Assembly (NCBI GenBank): GCA_936432065.2
Contig: OW386291.2
Span: forward strand, 24,095,821 to 24,159,820
Origin: Rutpela maculata
Taxonomy: Eukaryota; Arthropoda; Insecta; Coleoptera; Cerambycidae
Direction of reading: 5' to 3'
Length of the DNA stretch: 64,000 nt
A program made the position numbers and the translations under genes. Position 1 is the stretch's first letter; each line of letters begins with the position of its first letter. The notes beneath the pieces are model-generated. The model did not search any database, had not been told where the DNA came from, and saw nothing but the letters and a program-made list of their open reading frames with translations. This document shows positions 10,443 to 21,485 of this stretch, piece by piece.

Positions 10443-11110
10443 ACTTTGTTCCATGGTGCATACAAAGAACAATATAAAAATTAAAAAGGTATTTTGTAAA
10501 GCCAAAGTTATGTTTTAAGTTATTTTGCACAGCAAATAACATACAGGGTGTAACTTAACTGCATGCATATATTTCAGGATGATTCCTCAAAAACAGCTCA
10601 GGAATAAAGTTCTAAAATATAAATATCTACATGCAATTAAGTTAAAGAGCAAGATTAACAAATATTTATTTGAATTTTGAGATTCCTCCGACTTATCCCT
10701 TTAGAAAAATTCTCCTCATTACTTAAAAAATTGTTTAAATTTTGCAACGTTTCTTCCGAATCAATTAGTAAAAAAATTCATCAAGTACTGACTAATTCGA
10801 TGTCATCTCTTTCTCTTTATTGGGACTTTTTTTGGTCCTCAGTTCTTCCAAAATGTCAACAACATAGATCGTAGATAGTGTTGTTGATAAAGTATATTTT
10901 TTAGGGTCTTCCCTAAAATAAAAATGATACTATAAAATACATTGAGTATTCACAATTTAAATGAATTGTAGCAAATTATATAGGACACACTGTATATATT
11001 TTATTTTTGTATTTTATATATGTTTTATTTATTTTTGTATTATATGTATACATATATTTGTATATTACATATAATAAATATTTTTGACGAATTTTGAGTT
11101 TTTTTTTTTA

Positions 11111-11265
11111 CGTCGGCTCCACACATTAGGGCCAACGTTGGAGCCAACAGCATTCGTCCATTGTGTGGATTGACGAAAGAGCATTGGCGTCAATGCTTTT
11201 TTGTTGATCTACACATTGGACGAAGCTGTTGGCTCCAACGTTGGCCCCAATGTGTGGAGCCGGCG
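11111..11265. mobile_element. Foldback MITE of about 155 bp
   Basis: The left arm CGTCGGCTCCACACATTAGG and the right arm ending TGTGTGGAGCCGGCG are near-perfect inverted repeats. They extend through GGCCAACGTTGGAGCCAACAG, leaving a loop of about 70 bp. It is GC-rich compared with its surroundings. It sits inside the inner TIR element near its right end, a third level of nesting. Confidence 0.7.
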
Positions 11266-11504
11266 TTACGTTATTTATAACGTACATATAACGTACTATG
11301 TACGTCCATATTCTGTCCTATAATGGCCTATAAATATCTTAAAATGTACGTGTTATGTACGTACAATTTAGTGGAAATCTAACATCCCCGGTACGTCTCA
11401 TGTACGTATTGTGGACAAAACCGTACATATCTCGTATGTAAGTTACGTCCAGTGTGTACGTAATTAAAAAGTCTTTAGGATGTAAGTGTGCTGTCTGGGA
11501 ACAA

Positions 11505-11999
11505 CTACTCGAGAACCATGCCTTGCTTTCTCAGTAGCTGCTGCTACGATCGACACATCAGCATCATTTTCGGCCTCTTCTACCTGGATACCCTGACTTA
11601 TTAACTGGACGGCTAGATATTTTACAAGTTTTTTATTTTGTTTGCAAGAAATTCCGCTTGCGTTGTTGTGGTGATAGTATTCAAAGTATTCTCACTTATG
11701 TTTATATCTGCTGATGTCCTTCCTGCCACAATATTTTCTCTCACTTTGATTGACGAGTTCATTGACGATATAGCCTTTACTTTGCTATTTCTTCGAATTA
11801 TGATGTCACAAAAATTGTTCCCAACCATTGACGACATTGAACGTAAGCTCTTCTGAAATGCTTGATCGCAGTCTATAGTATGATCAGCTACTAACCCTGA
11901 AGATAAGCTAACCAAAATTTCACAACGCTGATTAAAGGGATTATGCTGCTGCATCCAGTTTATAAAAGTTTGTTTATCGCGGGTGTCTCTAGCTTGTCG
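11505..11999 (-). pseudogene. Upstream part of the transposon-borne protein gene
   Basis: From 11999 downward the frame gives SRQARDTRDKQTFINWMQQH, NPFNQRCEILVSLSSGLVAD and a 110-residue open stretch to NKIKNL. One frameshift leads to AVQLISQGIQVEEAENDADV and EKARHGSRVVV, where the inner element interrupts it. The last words join directly to VGLDTDLLVLL at 8594. The true start is not visible: the N-terminus seems to be lost at the right TIR. Function unknown. Confidence 0.6.
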
Positions 12000-12057
12000 A
12001 CTTGATCTTTCTTCAACGTGTTGTTCTGAAGTGTAGGAAGAAATGTCAGAAAATTTT

Positions 12058-12349
12058 TGAAACCGTTCGATTTAGAGAAAAAAATGTTAATATCAAAAAT
12101 TGTTTGTTTTATTATTGCCCACATTTTTTATTTGAAACTTTCTTTCCTATCTGCAACGGTAAAGGATTTATATATAAAAATCTGAAAATGGGCCGCCATT
12201 TTTCAATATGGCGGGCGTAGCACAGCTTAGATTTTAGGGGACTTTTAGTATATTCAATAAGATGATAACTGCAACATCTCCACACCATATTTCTTGCTTG
12301 TTCTAATTATTTCAAGGTTCGCATACTTTTAGGCTTATTTTTCTTGCAC
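12058..12349 (-). repeat. Right TIR of the outer element
   Basis: Inverted partner of 7509-7780. It ends TTCTTGCAC and is followed by TATA. Between 12350 and 12577 I see only AT-rich sequence, plus a short perfect hairpin near 12572-12600 (AGTGTTAAAAGT paired with ACTTTTAACACT). Confidence 0.75.
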
Positions 12350-12577
12350 TATAAATCGTCTTTTGTGATTGCTCCACTTGAGTAATGAGTATGCACTCTA
12401 GCCCATTGAGTAATGAAATATTACCCACGGTCGTGAGTTATTAGCCGCATTACTTGTTTAAAAATGAATCTATAATAAACGAACAGTCGTAGAAAAATTT
12501 TTTTTGTATATACATCCCTACATGTATGCTTTTCAACGTTTGATAACTGTTAAAAATATCATTTTATAACACCAGTG

Positions 12578-13375
12578 TTAAAAGTGAGTTACTTTTAACA
12601 CTAGTCCTAACTGCGGCACCTGTGGTAGTAACTTCTTTGCTAGACATTGCGGTCGGTATGTTGAAATGGTAATGATATTTGGTAAAATTTTCACCGCAAT
12701 GCTTTTCTTATTTTGCATGGTTATATGCTCACATAAATAAGTAGTATCATCTGCAAGCATAATGAAGATACTTGCAGATTTTGTCATTTCAGGGAGATCG
12801 TTAACAACAAAAATAAGAGAGGACCTAAAATGGGACCCTGGTGGACACCGACAGTAACATGTGATTCGTTAGAAAAGGTACCATTAATATCTATAATTTG
12901 TTTTCTATTATCAGTTTTCTATTGTCAGTACCAGTATCAGTATTATCAGTAGAATATCATCTAATCGTTTATTCTTTCTCGGAGTCCATAGCTTAGCCTT
13001 AAGCAAGGCACGGTTGACTAGATCAAATGCCTTGCTTAATTCATGAAGATACTTACATGTATAATTGACTGACAAAGTGTGTTACTGCACTTGTCGTACT
13101 TTTTCTTTCAAGGAATTTAGAAATAAAACTAGGCAATGAAATGGGTTTATAATTCTCAATATAAACTTTATTTTTATATATATGGAAATAATTCGTGCTA
13201 TTTTAAATATTTCAGGAAACATTCCTTGTTTTAACGATACATTTACGAGATGAATTAACGGATAAATAATATAATTTACCAACGACTTTATTAAATTTGA
13301 TAAAATTGAGCTGACTTCTGAGAAGTAAGTTTCCTTAAGAGCAGAACATAAAATCCACATCATTTAAACAGTTTT
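12578..13375 (-). pseudogene. LINE reverse transcriptase fragment (Jockey/CR1-like)
   Basis: Read downward the frames give LVNVSLKQGMFPEIFKIARI, then ELSKAFDLVNRALL (the first catalytic Asp), GVHQGPILGPLLF and, after a frameshift, NDLPEMTKSASIFIMLADDT (the ADD motif with the second and third Asp). The order is that of a non-LTR reverse transcriptase. Stops and at least two frameshifts inactivate it, and both ends are missing. From 13376 to 13781 the sequence is AT-rich and may include the 5' UTR of the next, plus-strand LINE. Confidence 0.75.
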
Positions 13376-13781
13376 TTGACACATTTCGAGCATATTTGCT
13401 TCCCCGCGATTCAATTGTTAAGTGAATTTAGTGGAAAAAAGTCAATGAAATTAACTAAGTTCTTTGCTGAGCTTCAACAAGATTAAGTATAGTGCTGTGC
13501 GTTAATATTAATGCTGGACAAGTTTATTTAATAATAATAAACCCTCTATGAGCTAAAATTAAACATTGTTGTGCTTGTTTTTGCTACGCTTTTTGTGGCT
13601 GTTCTGTCCGCAATTTAGAAAATAAAATCTTTTGCTGCTGCCATCTATGCTTGAGTAAAGCGATTCATCTTCATTGTGCTAAAGTACTGCTACTGAAATT
13701 TGAGCCATCTGCTGGTTTATCGTCTAGTCATATGTGTCCAGGTTCTTCACTCCACTCGAAGTATCTATTCTAATACTCGAC

Positions 13782-14568
13782 ATGTCCGATGATTCTTTAG
13801 ATGAAATAGATCCAAACCAGATAACAATTGCTGATATTTTCAAAATCTTGATAGGTATAAAAAAGATTTGGCGCAGAACAGAAAAGATCTCACAGCTGAA
13901 ACAAGGCCTCTAGAGCAAAAAGTGACAGCTCTTGAGATAGAAAATAAGCAAATGAAAATTAAGCTGTTGAACGTTGAACGTAAGTTAAAGAAAAACAATA
14001 TATTTATATTTGGGCTGGACCCTGGAGATGCGACGACTGTCACGAAGGCCGTAATTTAAGTAATAAACAAAAAACTGAACGTTGCACTAAACATCAATGA
14101 CATAAACAATTGTTATCAAATCAATAACGTTAATGGTAAGCCAATAGTCCTAGAGCTGATTTCTTATATAAAAAATCCGAAATCTTCAGTAAAGTATCTA
14201 AATTAAAAGGCACAGGCATTTCATTTTCGGATGATTTAACTTACGAAGACCGTCAGAAAAAAAAGCAATTACTCGAACATGCGAAACTGGCTAAAGCGAA
14301 TAATTTAGATGTTAAAATTAAGAGAAATAAGCTAGTAGTGAATGGGGAAGAATTTACCCTATCTGACCTGCAAACTAAAAGTGAATCTGACCTGGAAGAA
14401 ACTACTGAAAATACCGAATCGACAGATACCACCAGCAACCCAGGTACCAGTCGCACTAATACAATACCAGTGGATAGTAAAGTTCGCCGCCTTCAGAAAA
14501 ACAAAACGCAATCTTGTACCGTTGAACGAGTAACCAGAAACAAAATTTTACAAAAAATTAATAAATAA
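13782..14568 (+). pseudogene. LINE ORF1 (nucleic-acid-binding protein), broken
   Basis: ATG at 13782 opens MSDDSLDEIDPNQITIADIF. A frameshift leads to a coiled-coil-like stretch (TALEIENKQMKIKLLNVERK), then KKNNIFIFGL and VINKKLNVALNINDINNCY. After further breaks come GTGISFSDDLTYEDRQKKKQ, ANNLDVKIKRNKLVVNGEEF, a Ser/Thr/Glu-rich segment and a stop after KILQKINK. The layout of coiled coil, an NNIIIFGL-like strand and a KLKGTGI region is known from ORF1 proteins of insect LINEs, which bind element RNA. At least two frameshifts and one stop disable it. Confidence 0.65.
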
Positions 14569-17233
14569 GTTGAAACACCCCCAACCCCAGTCGTATATTT
14601 ATCTCTCTCTTTTGTTGAGACAGAAAAATACACAACTTTGGCAATTTACGTGATCGTCTAGATTTTTAAAGTTAAGACGCAAATTTACGTTGTGATAGTA
14701 ATTTTATTAATCAGATTCTTTTTGAAGTTTGATATTACTTGTTTCGGTTTACTGATTTAATTTATTTGTCTTAATTTTGAAACCACTCGGTTCATAAATA
14801 TAGTTACTTTAATTTGACTGTACTTTATTTAACACTTGTAATTGATTTAGTTTAGGTAACGAATTATATTTTTATTTAAACTCACTTAATCCTGAAAAAG
14901 TAAAATAGTGAAGGAAAACACAGAAAACGTTTTAATACTTTTATTTGAAAACGGTGGACGAGTATACAGGTAAGTTGGGGCAAAACGCCTCTATTAGAGT
15001 AGCATATGTAACATTCTCGTGGGGATAAATCATCTTAATTTATAGCAGAGTTCGTAGGGATCATATTGTCAGAGTTCGTAGGGATCATATTGTCATTTAC
15101 GATTCTGAAATAGTCAGCAGAAATCGGCAAACAAACAATTACCGAAGAGCAGAACGGTATTTACCGTATCGTTGAAATTACGTTCGTACACCATAAAACC
15201 TCACAGTATACTCCGGGAAATTTCCCATAATATTGACAATCAAAACCAACACAAAATCTAGGTGACGGTTTTTACAATTGTCGAAGATACGTCGCAACAC
15301 CACAACAGGGTGATGTTGTAGGTAGGCCAACTGGGACCTGGCGAATTCGCTGGCGGGGTAGACAAAACAGGTTGTCTATTACCCGATGATACGCCTCGTA
15401 GGTATTAATTTTAGATTAATTGAAAAGACCACCACATAAAATCCTGTATTAGCTATCCGGCCAAATTACCGAATATATTACTCATAAAAGGAGCTACTGT
15501 AAAACCTTATGGTATGTAAATAGTAGTACACTTATTGTACATATTCAACTCAACTGACCGCGATACAGAAGTCATGGACTGAAGTTGTTGGTTTGCTATG
15601 TGTTACTGATCATTTCACAGTTTGCTAAATACATCCACAAGAAAAAGTAATCCCCACGTAATCTTTACCTAAATTAATAAAGATCCATTTCATAACTAAA
15701 CAAATATTCTGCATAATAATTACCATCAAGGTAGCATCATTGCATGACCATATTATACCAAGTATTGACATATGCAGTTTTTACCTGAATGTAACTAACT
15801 ATTCTTAAATTAACAAAACCATAAATGTACCATAAGTTGGTTCATGAATTAAATAAGTATTAAGAGAATTAATTAATTAAACCTGCAGACTTTAACTGAA
15901 TTAATAAAAGATTCCTGAAATGTAATAATTCACTAATTATTCCTAAAGTAGCAAAACATCAAGGTAACCGGTGAAATAGCCCTCAAGGAGTTTAATAAAG
16001 ATATAAAGTCGTGAATTTGGTAAATGTAGTTTATCTGGCCAGAAAGAAACTAGTAAAAAGAATTAGTTGGCCATTATGCGGTTAAGTTACTTTACCTATA
16101 CCGGTACATACGGCAATGTTGCCCGGGTTCTCTCCCCCAATTTCCTGTAAACTCTCGTGTCTGGACTAAGTCATATAAATAATGAAATTGACAAAATAAT
16201 TTTAAGCAAATAACGACAGCCACCTTTAGGGTGTCGTAACGTCAATATTGAATGTAAGAACGAGCAGTGTGACTTCTCTCGCTTTGGTAAAATAATTAAA
16301 ATTTTAAATCAGACTTTGAATGAAGGACAGGCAGCCACCTTTCAGTGTCACCTCCTGCAGAAATTTAGAATAACTAGCAAGCAGTCACCTTGCAGTGTCA
16401 CCTCTTGCTCTTGCAAATAATTGAAGTCGTTAAGCAAAATTTTGAATAAAACACAAGCAGTCACCTTTCAGTGCCACCTCTTGTAAAGGCTAGATCAATG
16501 AGGTACCTATCGGTCCCGCCAACTGATACCGAGTTCGTATTCTCGCGGCTTTTATATAATTCCACGGTCCCTATGAGTTCTTTATGTCACCCTACATTAA
16601 GGAACTGCATCGTGCTTACGTCATCTACCTTCGACGGACCCCGCTAGCTTGGATTATGCTATTAAAATTTCTCAATATACGATATAGTTTTCTCTCACAC
16701 TGGATTTGTAACTCCCCGGTAATTTACTATAGAGTTCTGTATCGTTTGCGGTTACATTTTGTTTATTTATATTTCCACCCTAGCTGATATACTTTGTGCG
16801 TGAGATTTGACTGTTTTTAGTACGTATTTAAAATAATTTTATATACTGTACGAAATATTATTTACCTAAATAATGAATTAACTATTCACCTATTACTCAA
16901 ACAAATAGATTTTGTTGAAAAATTATATTTAATTTTATATTGAAGTATTATGAAATCCAGAAATAAGTAAATTTTGATTAATAACTTAGGAAATTATTGA
17001 AAAAAAATGTACCTAGGTATGATTCGTTTCAAAGTACTTAGTTGATTCTGAAAAAGTATCATAAAATATATTTGTATTCCCGTTTTCCTTTATATATGTT
17101 CTTTGTACTTTACTGCTTAAATATATATTATACCTGTGTTTATTTTGTAATCTACTTATTAGTTACCAGTTTAAGCATCATTGATTAAATAATATATTTA
17201 TTTCCTATTTATTTTTAGTTTTGTTAGATATAT
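14569..17233. other. Unassigned DNA between LINE ORF1 and ORF2, probably containing an insertion
   Basis: About 14570-14930 and 16800-17233 look like AT-rich LINE spacer. The middle is different in composition and longer than expected between LINE ORFs. It has a 24-bp direct doubling around 15051-15099 (CAGAGTTCGTAGGGATCATA) and imperfect repeats at 16205-16485. A TATA-like run TTTTATATAA lies near 16550. I could not find an LTR pair, TIRs or a coding domain. Confidence 0.4.
16205..16485. repeat. Four imperfect repeats of a GCAGYCACCTT...GTGTCACCTCTTG motif
   Basis: Copies begin near 16208, 16330, 16381 and 16455, each reading close to GCAGTCACCTTTCAGTGTCA and followed (in the last three) by CCTCYTG. 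The spacing is irregular (about 120, 50 and 75 bp). Each motif is partly self-complementary (GTCACC and GTGNCACC), so it could bind protein or simply be a decayed tandem repeat. Confidence 0.5.
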
Positions 17234-20200
17234 ATGATGAGTGAATCTGTTGTTTTAGCACATCTAAATATTAGATCTCTTTTGCCTAAGCTCATTGACA
17301 TACTACACAAAGGTCGATGCCTAAGCTGAATGACTTGAAGGAGCATATGTCACTAATGAACTACACGCTATAGAGGTGGGTAGTACTCGTATGATTCGTA
17401 TCATTGGTACGAATCCTTGCAGTGGTACGAATGGTACGAATCCCACAAAAATAAAAGATTCATGCATTTCGTATCGCCGATACGATTGATACATTTCGTA
17501 TCACCCATACGATACGAGATTTCAGATTTTAAAGTAGGTACTCATAATCTCATAATTGAAAAAAATCTCTGTTTTTATACGTAATATGATACAAATATGT
17601 ATATAATATGGTTAAATAAACGCTATCTATCTATCTTTTTACTGATGTCTAATGACGACGACGAAATTATTAATGAAATAGAAGGTGCTCGAAGTCCTAA
17701 AGTTTACACTGTATGGTTATAATATAACATTATAATACTCTGGCCCTAACTAACACCACATATAATATTCTATAATCTATGCTGAACACTGTGGAGTGGA
17801 AGTGCGGGTACGAATGGTACGAATCAGTACATGATACTGTTTCGTATCATGGAATCAGTGGTACGAAACATACGAATAGTACGAATGGTACGAATCAGTA
17901 CATGATACTGTTTAGTATCATGGAATCAGTGATACGAAGTGGTACATCGTACGAATCTCTCGATACGAATCTTTTCTTGATACGGATTCATTTGGTACGA
18001 ATCCTTAAAAAGAGTCGAATCGCCCAACTCTAACACGCTACTTTGCTTGACTGAGACGTGGCTTTCTCCCACCACTCTGAGTGACGTTACTGCAGTAGAA
18101 GGGTATACTTTAGTAAGGAAGGATCGCAGGTTACGACGAGGTGGGGGAGTAAGTATCTACATTAAAAATTCTGTGTCATTTAATGTAATTCAAACCGAAG
18201 ACGATATTGAGCAATTGTGGATCAAAATAAAAATTAACAAAAAGCAATTTGCAATAGGAGTAGTCTATAAACCACCGCATAATTCATATAATGATTTTAT
18301 AAATAAATTGGAAAATACAATTTCAAGCTTGTTACCTGAATATGATGAAATATTTTGCCTAGGCGACATCAATATTGATATGTTAAAAATTGATTCTCCA
18401 GCTTTCAACAAAGTTAACTCTATGGTTGCAGCACTTAGTTTATATCAAATCGTAGATGCTCCAACTAGAAATACACCTTCATCTACGTCTTTAATTGACC
18501 TCATATTAACTACCAATAATAATAATATTATTAAAAACGTAGACGTAGTTGCGTTAGATCATATGTCTGATCATGAATTAATCTTAGCTGAGCTAAATTT
18601 CACTTGCCCCATAAATACACCAATTTTTAAAACCATAAAAGACTTTAAAAATTTTAACCTTGACCGTTTTTATGCCGATATCACTCTAATTCCCTTTGAA
18701 ATAATCTATGACCTAGACGACATTAATGATAAACTTCATTTTTTAAATGATAGTATACTCTCTGTTATTAATTTTCATGCCCCTTTGAAAACAATTAGAA
18801 TAACAAAAAAACACTCCCTGTGGATTACTGACAATATACACCTACTCATGTCTCTTAGGGATAAAGCTCGAAACAAATGGCGTCGTATAAAAAATGAAGC
18901 TTCACACAATTATTATAAATTATTAAAGAACTATACCATCTCGGCATGTAGGAATGAAAAAAAGCATATTTTGAACATTTTGAATTGCATATTTTGAACA
19001 TAAACTTAGAGATAATGGGGTCAATAAAATATGGAAGGATTTAAAATCGTTAAGTATTGGCAGGCAGGTTAATCTTTTACCGAATAATTTAAAAGACGTT
19101 GATGGGCTCAATAATTATTACGTAAATTGCATCCCAAATCTACCAATTGACCATAACATTGTTGATTATTATAATAACAATCTTAATCCTACTGCAGGTT
19201 CATTTGAATTTAAACTAATAAGTGAATTTAATGTACAAAAAATATTATACAGCATAAAATCTAATGCTGAAGGTTATGATGGGCTTACAATTAAATTATT
19301 ATTAATGTGTCGTCCTCATATATTGCCATTTGTAGCCCATATAATTAATTATTGTTTACGCGAAAGTATATTTCCCGATAGCTGGAAACAGGCCTTGATA
19401 CAACCAATCCCAAAAAAAAAATAACCCACTTGGATTTAAAGATTTAAAGCCGATTAGCATTTTGCCGGCGTTATCAAAAATATTGGAGAGAGAGAGAGAG
19501 GTAGACTCGCAACTTCGTGAGTATATAACGAAGTATCGGATACTCCCTGAAGTGCAGTCCGGGTTTCGATCTTTACATGGTTGTGAAACAGCCTTGTTGA
19601 ACATCACTGATGACATTTTGAGAGGAACAGACCAAAATAATGTTACAGTTTTGGTACTACTTGACTATTCTAAAGCATTCGATACGATAAATTACGAAAT
19701 TTTGTTTTCTGTGCTGAAATATATAGGTTTATCTGAGAAGGCGGTAGAATTTTTTCGTAGCTACCTAAACAGCAGATCACAGAGAGTTAAAATCGACAAC
19801 ACAGTGTCTGCTCCTCTCAGAGTGTCCTGTGGTGTTCCACAAGGATCGATACTAGGTCCACTTTTATTTACTCTATACACGTCAGACTTTCAAAATGTCG
19901 TTAAACACTGCAATATACATTTTTACGCCGATGATGCGCACTTATACCTCTCATTCTCCCCTGATGACATAGCCGAAGCGACTGATGCCATTAACAAAGA
20001 TATTGAAGCTCTTGTGGCAAAATCACGAAGCCACTCCGAAGCCAGTTAAATATAAATGCCAGCAAAACAACAGCTTTAGTCTTTGGACCTCAAAGTGTCA
20101 AATCGGCTGTATCCAATCAACTGAAGCTAACTGTAGAAGGTCAACAAATTTCGCCTGTTGAATATGCAAAAAATCTGGGATTAACTCTCAATTCTAATCT

Positions 20201-20783
20201 AAAATTTCGAATACATATAAATAACAAAATCGCCGTGGCATATGCTAATCTAAAAATGATTTATGTTAATAGGTACTACCTTAGTAAAAAGGTTAAAATA
20301 ATTCTTTGTGAGGCTCTTGTTCTGTCACAGTTTAATTTTGGTGATGTTGTGTACAGTCCCTGTTTGGATGCAGAAAATATACGAAGAATTCAGGTCGTTC
20401 AAAACTCCTGCATGCGGCTTATCTTTGGCATTAGACGGAGACAACATATTTCTCACAAGCTTGATGATATTGTATGGCTTAACATGTCTAGGCGGCGCCT
20501 ACTGCATTCAGCTTGTTTGTTTCATAAAGTCATCACAAACAAATTGCTTAGTTATCTAAGTAAAAAAATTAAATTCAGATCTGATGTACACAATATAAAT
20601 ATCAGATTTAAAGGTACCCTTACTCCACCATCTCATCGAACAGACATATTTAAACGGTCGTTTACTTACCAGATAACCAGAATATATAATACCATTCCTG
20701 ACTCTCTAAAGTTATATCCTCTCTTCCTGCATTTAAACATAAATACAAAAAATATCTCCTTAATATGCAGAATCATTCTTTGA
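17234..20783 (+). pseudogene. LINE ORF2: endonuclease plus reverse transcriptase
   Basis: The start MMSESVVLAHLNIRSLLPKL is typical of APE-type endonucleases. After a local disruption and the hAT insertion the frame resumes as LCLTETWLSP, GGGVSIYIKNS, GVVYKPPHN, FCLGDINIDM and LDHMSDHELI, the endonuclease catalytic series. The frame breaks at about 18995 and 19420, then gives HGCETALLNI, DYSKAFDTIN, CGVPQGSILGPLLF and HFYADDAHLYLSF, the reverse transcriptase core with all catalytic Asp residues. A break near 20045 leads to a C-terminal region ending at 20783 (NFGDVVYSPCLDAENIRRIQ). Domains are mostly intact, so it is a relatively young but inactive copy. Confidence 0.85.
17371..18032. mobile_element. 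Non-autonomous hAT element inside LINE ORF2
   Basis: The element is 662 bp, flanked by a perfect 8-bp duplication ACACGCTA at 17363-17370 and 18033-18040. Ends are TAGAGGTGGG and (reverse complement) TAGAGTTGGGCGATTCG. An 8-bp duplication with TAGAG-type ends is the hAT signature. Both subterminal regions are packed with GGTACGAAT and ATACGAAT words in both directions, candidate transposase sites. No transposase ORF of useful size is present. Removing it and one ACACGCTA restores NYTLLCLTETWL. Confidence 0.88.
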
Positions 20784-21411
20784 CTTAGGTAATAGGACAT
20801 TTCACATTGTATATAAAGTTCATTTCTAATGACTTAATTGATCGTAAAACAAAATATAAGTCATTTCAAATGTACTCATATTAATTAAATCACCGTGTTT
20901 AAATAAATATTTAAAAAATTAATTTACTCAAAACTTGAAATATTAACGTCACTCTACTGATTGTGACATACTATTTTATCTTCTTAACACATTGTTTACT
21001 CTCGTGTTGATGTGATTGGGTGTTTTATCTGAAAATTTCTACCTACATTACTTGACTTAAAAGTAAATTTTACCCGCGTTTTAGATATTTTAAATAGTGC
21101 TGAAATTAATGATACGGCAAATAAACACCTGCTGATTTGGCAGATAATAGTTGTGACGTCACATTTTTTTTATAATAATGAGAAAGTACCCTATTAAGGC
21201 ATGTATGGAAATGTTTATATATATTTTAATTGGTTTGTTATATTTGCTCTTTTGAATTTAATGTTTTAATATTGTTTTCCCGCTTAAGATGAAAAACAGG
21301 GTCTGTGTCTTGCACAGACATCTGATCTTCGGCGATTTCCCGATATATGTATATTTTTTATTTATGTTATTTTATACAAATCTCGTGTAACATGTTTGGG
21401 AAATAAAGACC

Positions 21412-21416
<5 letters not shown>

Positions 21417-21451
<35 letters not shown>
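21417..21451 (+). repeat. ATT-repeat tail of the LINE
   Basis: About eleven ATT units end the LINE. They lie 35 bp beyond the desaturase stop codon. On the minus strand this reads as AAT repeats followed by AATAAATGG, so it could supply poly(A)-signal-like words to the desaturase transcript. Confidence 0.8.
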
Positions 21452-21452
<1 letters not shown>

Positions 21453-21485
21453 TTAGTTAAACAATATACTGTTTACGCTTACAAT

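Larger units (their letters stand above)
8595..11499. mobile_element. Inner TIR element (12-bp TIR, 5-bp duplication) inserted in the protein gene
   Basis: The ends are perfect 12-bp inverted repeats CCCAGACAGCAC (8595-8606) and GTGCTGTCTGGG (11488-11499), flanked by AACAA at 8590-8594 and 11500-11504. Removing the element and one AACAA restores the reading frame of the surrounding gene (VVVGLDTD). Both subterminal zones are rich in ACGTAC and GTACGT words (8620-8720 and 11270-11460), the usual pattern of transposase-binding repeats. No transposase is visible, so it is probably non-autonomous. The superfamily is unresolved: a 5-bp duplication fits Transib or some hAT groups, but the TIR is not theirs as I know them. 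Confidence 0.8.
7509..12349. mobile_element. Large TIR element with an unnamed protein gene (outer element)
   Basis: Long inverted repeats of about 280-290 bp lie at 7509-7780 and 12058-12349, with outer ends GTGCAGGAAAAATAA and (reverse complement) GTGCAAGAAAAATAA. The flanks show TATA on both sides (7505-7508 and 12350-12353), compatible with a TA or TATA target duplication. Once the inner element 8595-11499 is removed, about 1.9 kb remains, carrying a broken minus-strand gene. A third copy of one TIR lies at 54270-54586. The superfamily is not assigned. Confidence 0.7.
13782..21451 (+). mobile_element. Near-complete LINE with ORF1 and ORF2, disrupted by insertions
   Basis: An ORF1 (13782-14568), an ORF2 with endonuclease and reverse transcriptase (17234-20783) and a terminal ATT repeat (21417-21451) lie in order on the plus strand. 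About 2.6 kb of unassigned DNA separates the two ORFs, and a hAT element splits ORF2. The motif order and the short-repeat tail suggest the CR1/Jockey superfamily. Assigning ORF1 to the same copy is inferred from order and style. Confidence 0.75.
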
